5,065 nucleotides of DNA from Chloroflexota bacterium. Lineage in GTDB: Bacteria; Chloroflexota; Limnocylindria; Limnocylindrales; CSP1-4. This document shows positions 4,148 to 5,065 of this stretch, one piece after another; the first letter of the stretch is position 1; each line of letters opens with the position of its first letter. The DNA is taken from assembly GCA_021785115.1 (NCBI GenBank), contig JAJYGO010000088.1, positions 1 through 5,065 of the forward strand, read 5' to 3'. The notes under the pieces were generated by a model. The model was not told the origin of the DNA and made no database searches. It saw nothing but the letters and a program-made list of their open reading frames with translations. The position numbers and the translations under genes were made by a program.

Positions 4148-5065
4148 TCAGTAGACGCGCGGCTTGGGCTGGAACTTGGTGATCGTCACGGGCTTGTAGT
4201 CCAGTGCGACCGCCCCGTCCGCGCCCTTGGTCGCGAGGGAGTGGGTCAGGAAGTTGGCGTCGTCGCGCTCGGGGTAGTCCTCCCGGCTGTGGGCGCCGCG
4301 GCTCTCCGTCCGGTTGACGCACGCCGCCACCATGGTCTCGGCGCAGTCGAGCAGGTAGCCCACCTCGCGGGCCTCGAGCAGGTCCGTGTTGAAGGTGGTG
4401 CCCTTGTCGTCGATGCTCACGCGCCGGTGGCGGTCCCGCAACTCGGCCACCTTGGCGCGGGCGCGGTCGAGGCCCTCCGCGGTCCGGTAGACCCCGGCGT
4501 CGTCCATCATCACGTCGGCGAGCTCCTTGCGGATCGCCTCCTTGCGCTCGCCCTTGGGCTGAGCGCGGAGCGCCTCGATTTCCGCGCGCACCGGGTCAGC
4601 GGCCGCCTCGGTCACCTCGGGCATGTCGGCGCCCTTCACGTCGAGCACCATCTGGCGCCCGGCGCGGCGGCCGAACACGAGCAGGTCCACCAGCGAGTTG
4701 GTCCCCAGGCGGTTCGCGCCGTGCACCGACACGCAGGCCGCCTCCCCCGCCGCGTACAGGCCGGGCACGACCGTGTTCCTCGCGTCGCGGGTCGCCTGGG
4801 CGTGGAGGTTGGTCGGGATGCCGCCCATCGCGTAGTGCGCGGTGGGCTGGATCGGGATGGGGTCCGTGTAGGGCTCGATGCCCTGGTAGACGCGGACGAA
4901 GTCCGTGATGTCGGGCAGCTTCTCGTCGATCTTCTTGCGGCCGAGGTGGCGCACGTCGAGATAGACGTAGTCCTTGCCGTTGATGCCCCGGCCGGCGCGG
5001 ATCTCCTGGACGATGGCCCGGCTGACCATGTCGCGCGGCGCCAGCTCCATGAGCTTGGGCGCGTA
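4148..5065 (-). CDS. sdhA: Succinate dehydrogenase flavoprotein subunit, C-terminal 305 residues (5' part off the window)
   Basis: The reading frame is open to the right edge (first residues YAPKLMELAPRD), so the N-terminal FAD-binding half lies outside; a full SdhA is near 580 residues. The fragment includes the substrate-site Arg of ELAPRDMVSRAI, the strand YVYLDVRHLG, and the conserved His in PIQPTAHYAMGGI. GLYAAGEAACVSVHGANRLGTNSL contains the FAD-contacting GE and the HGANRLG motif that also holds substrate. The C-terminal helical domain follows (about residues 145-240), and SRGAHSREDYPERDD is the classical SdhA/FrdA signature. The protein ends in FQPKPRVY. It oxidises succinate to fumarate with covalently bound FAD (attachment His outside the window). 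Succinate dehydrogenase is preferred over fumarate reductase from SdhB type, but sequence alone does not settle direction. Confidence 0.96.
   Translation of the reverse strand, partial: YAPKLMELAPRDMVSRAIVQEIRAGRGINGKDYVYLDVRHLGRKKIDEKLPDITDFVRVYQGIEPYTDPIPIQPTAHYAMGGIPTNLHAQATRDARNTVVPGLYAAGEAACVSVHGANRLGTNSLVDLLVFGRRAGRQMVLDVKGADMPEVTEAAADPVRAEIEALRAQPKGERKEAIRKELADVMMDDAGVYRTAEGLDRARAKVAELRDRHRRVSIDDKGTTFNTDLLEAREVGYLLDCAETMVAACVNRTESRGAHSREDYPERDDANFLTHSLATKGADGAVALDYKPVTITKFQPKPRVY

Noticed and set aside
2312..4154. Long + strand open frames (2312-3484, 3049-4068, 3441-4154)
   Set aside because: They are antisense shadows of the sdhB, RNase HI and SGNH genes, with Arg/Ala/Pro-rich products lacking any motif; high GC produces such frames.

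Overview
This is a high-GC bacterial chromosome segment. The succinate dehydrogenase iron-sulfur subunit resembles the actinobacterial/Mycobacterium Sdh2 type in its downstream cluster region, and the RNase P RNA is of the ancestral (class A) bacterial architecture. This suggests an actinobacterium or a high-GC Chloroflexota-like lineage. That placement rests on recalled family resemblance, not a search.

Left part (1-1490): two type II toxin-antitoxin modules lie tail to tail. On the + strand, the C-terminus of an antitoxin (cut by the window edge) overlaps by 20 nt a complete PIN-domain toxin (132-548). On the - strand, a DUF1778/TacA-like ribbon-helix-helix antitoxin (1429-1121) overlaps by 4 nt a TacT-like GNAT acetyltransferase toxin (1124-561). 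The second module has a recognisable promoter with a direct-repeat operator candidate on its -10. Only 12 bp separate the convergent stop codons, and a perfect 8-bp stem incorporates both stops.

Middle (1491-1829): about 340 bp without a convincing gene, but with a small palindrome and an 11-bp direct repeat. It is followed by rnpB (1831-2178, - strand), recognised from its conserved core sequences, a perfect 15-bp closing helix and a promoter -10.

Right part (2270-5065, - strand): a tightly packed operon, read right to left: sdhA (C-terminal part only), sdhB, an RNase HI-family protein, and an SGNH arylesterase/acyltransferase-like hydrolase. Junctions are 14 nt, 4-nt overlap and 1-nt overlap. 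The RNase HI gene has no ATG/GTG/TTG close to its conserved start; a CTG in a CTGA overlap with the sdhB stop, behind a GGAG, is the best candidate. SdhA and SdhB oxidise succinate to fumarate at the membrane and pass electrons to quinone. The two downstream genes have no evident metabolic link to that complex and are probably passengers of the operon.

I see no clearly new multi-gene system. The points most worth checking are the hairpin built from two stop codons, the operator of the GNAT module, the CTG-initiated RNase H, and the unexplained spacer at 1491-1829.
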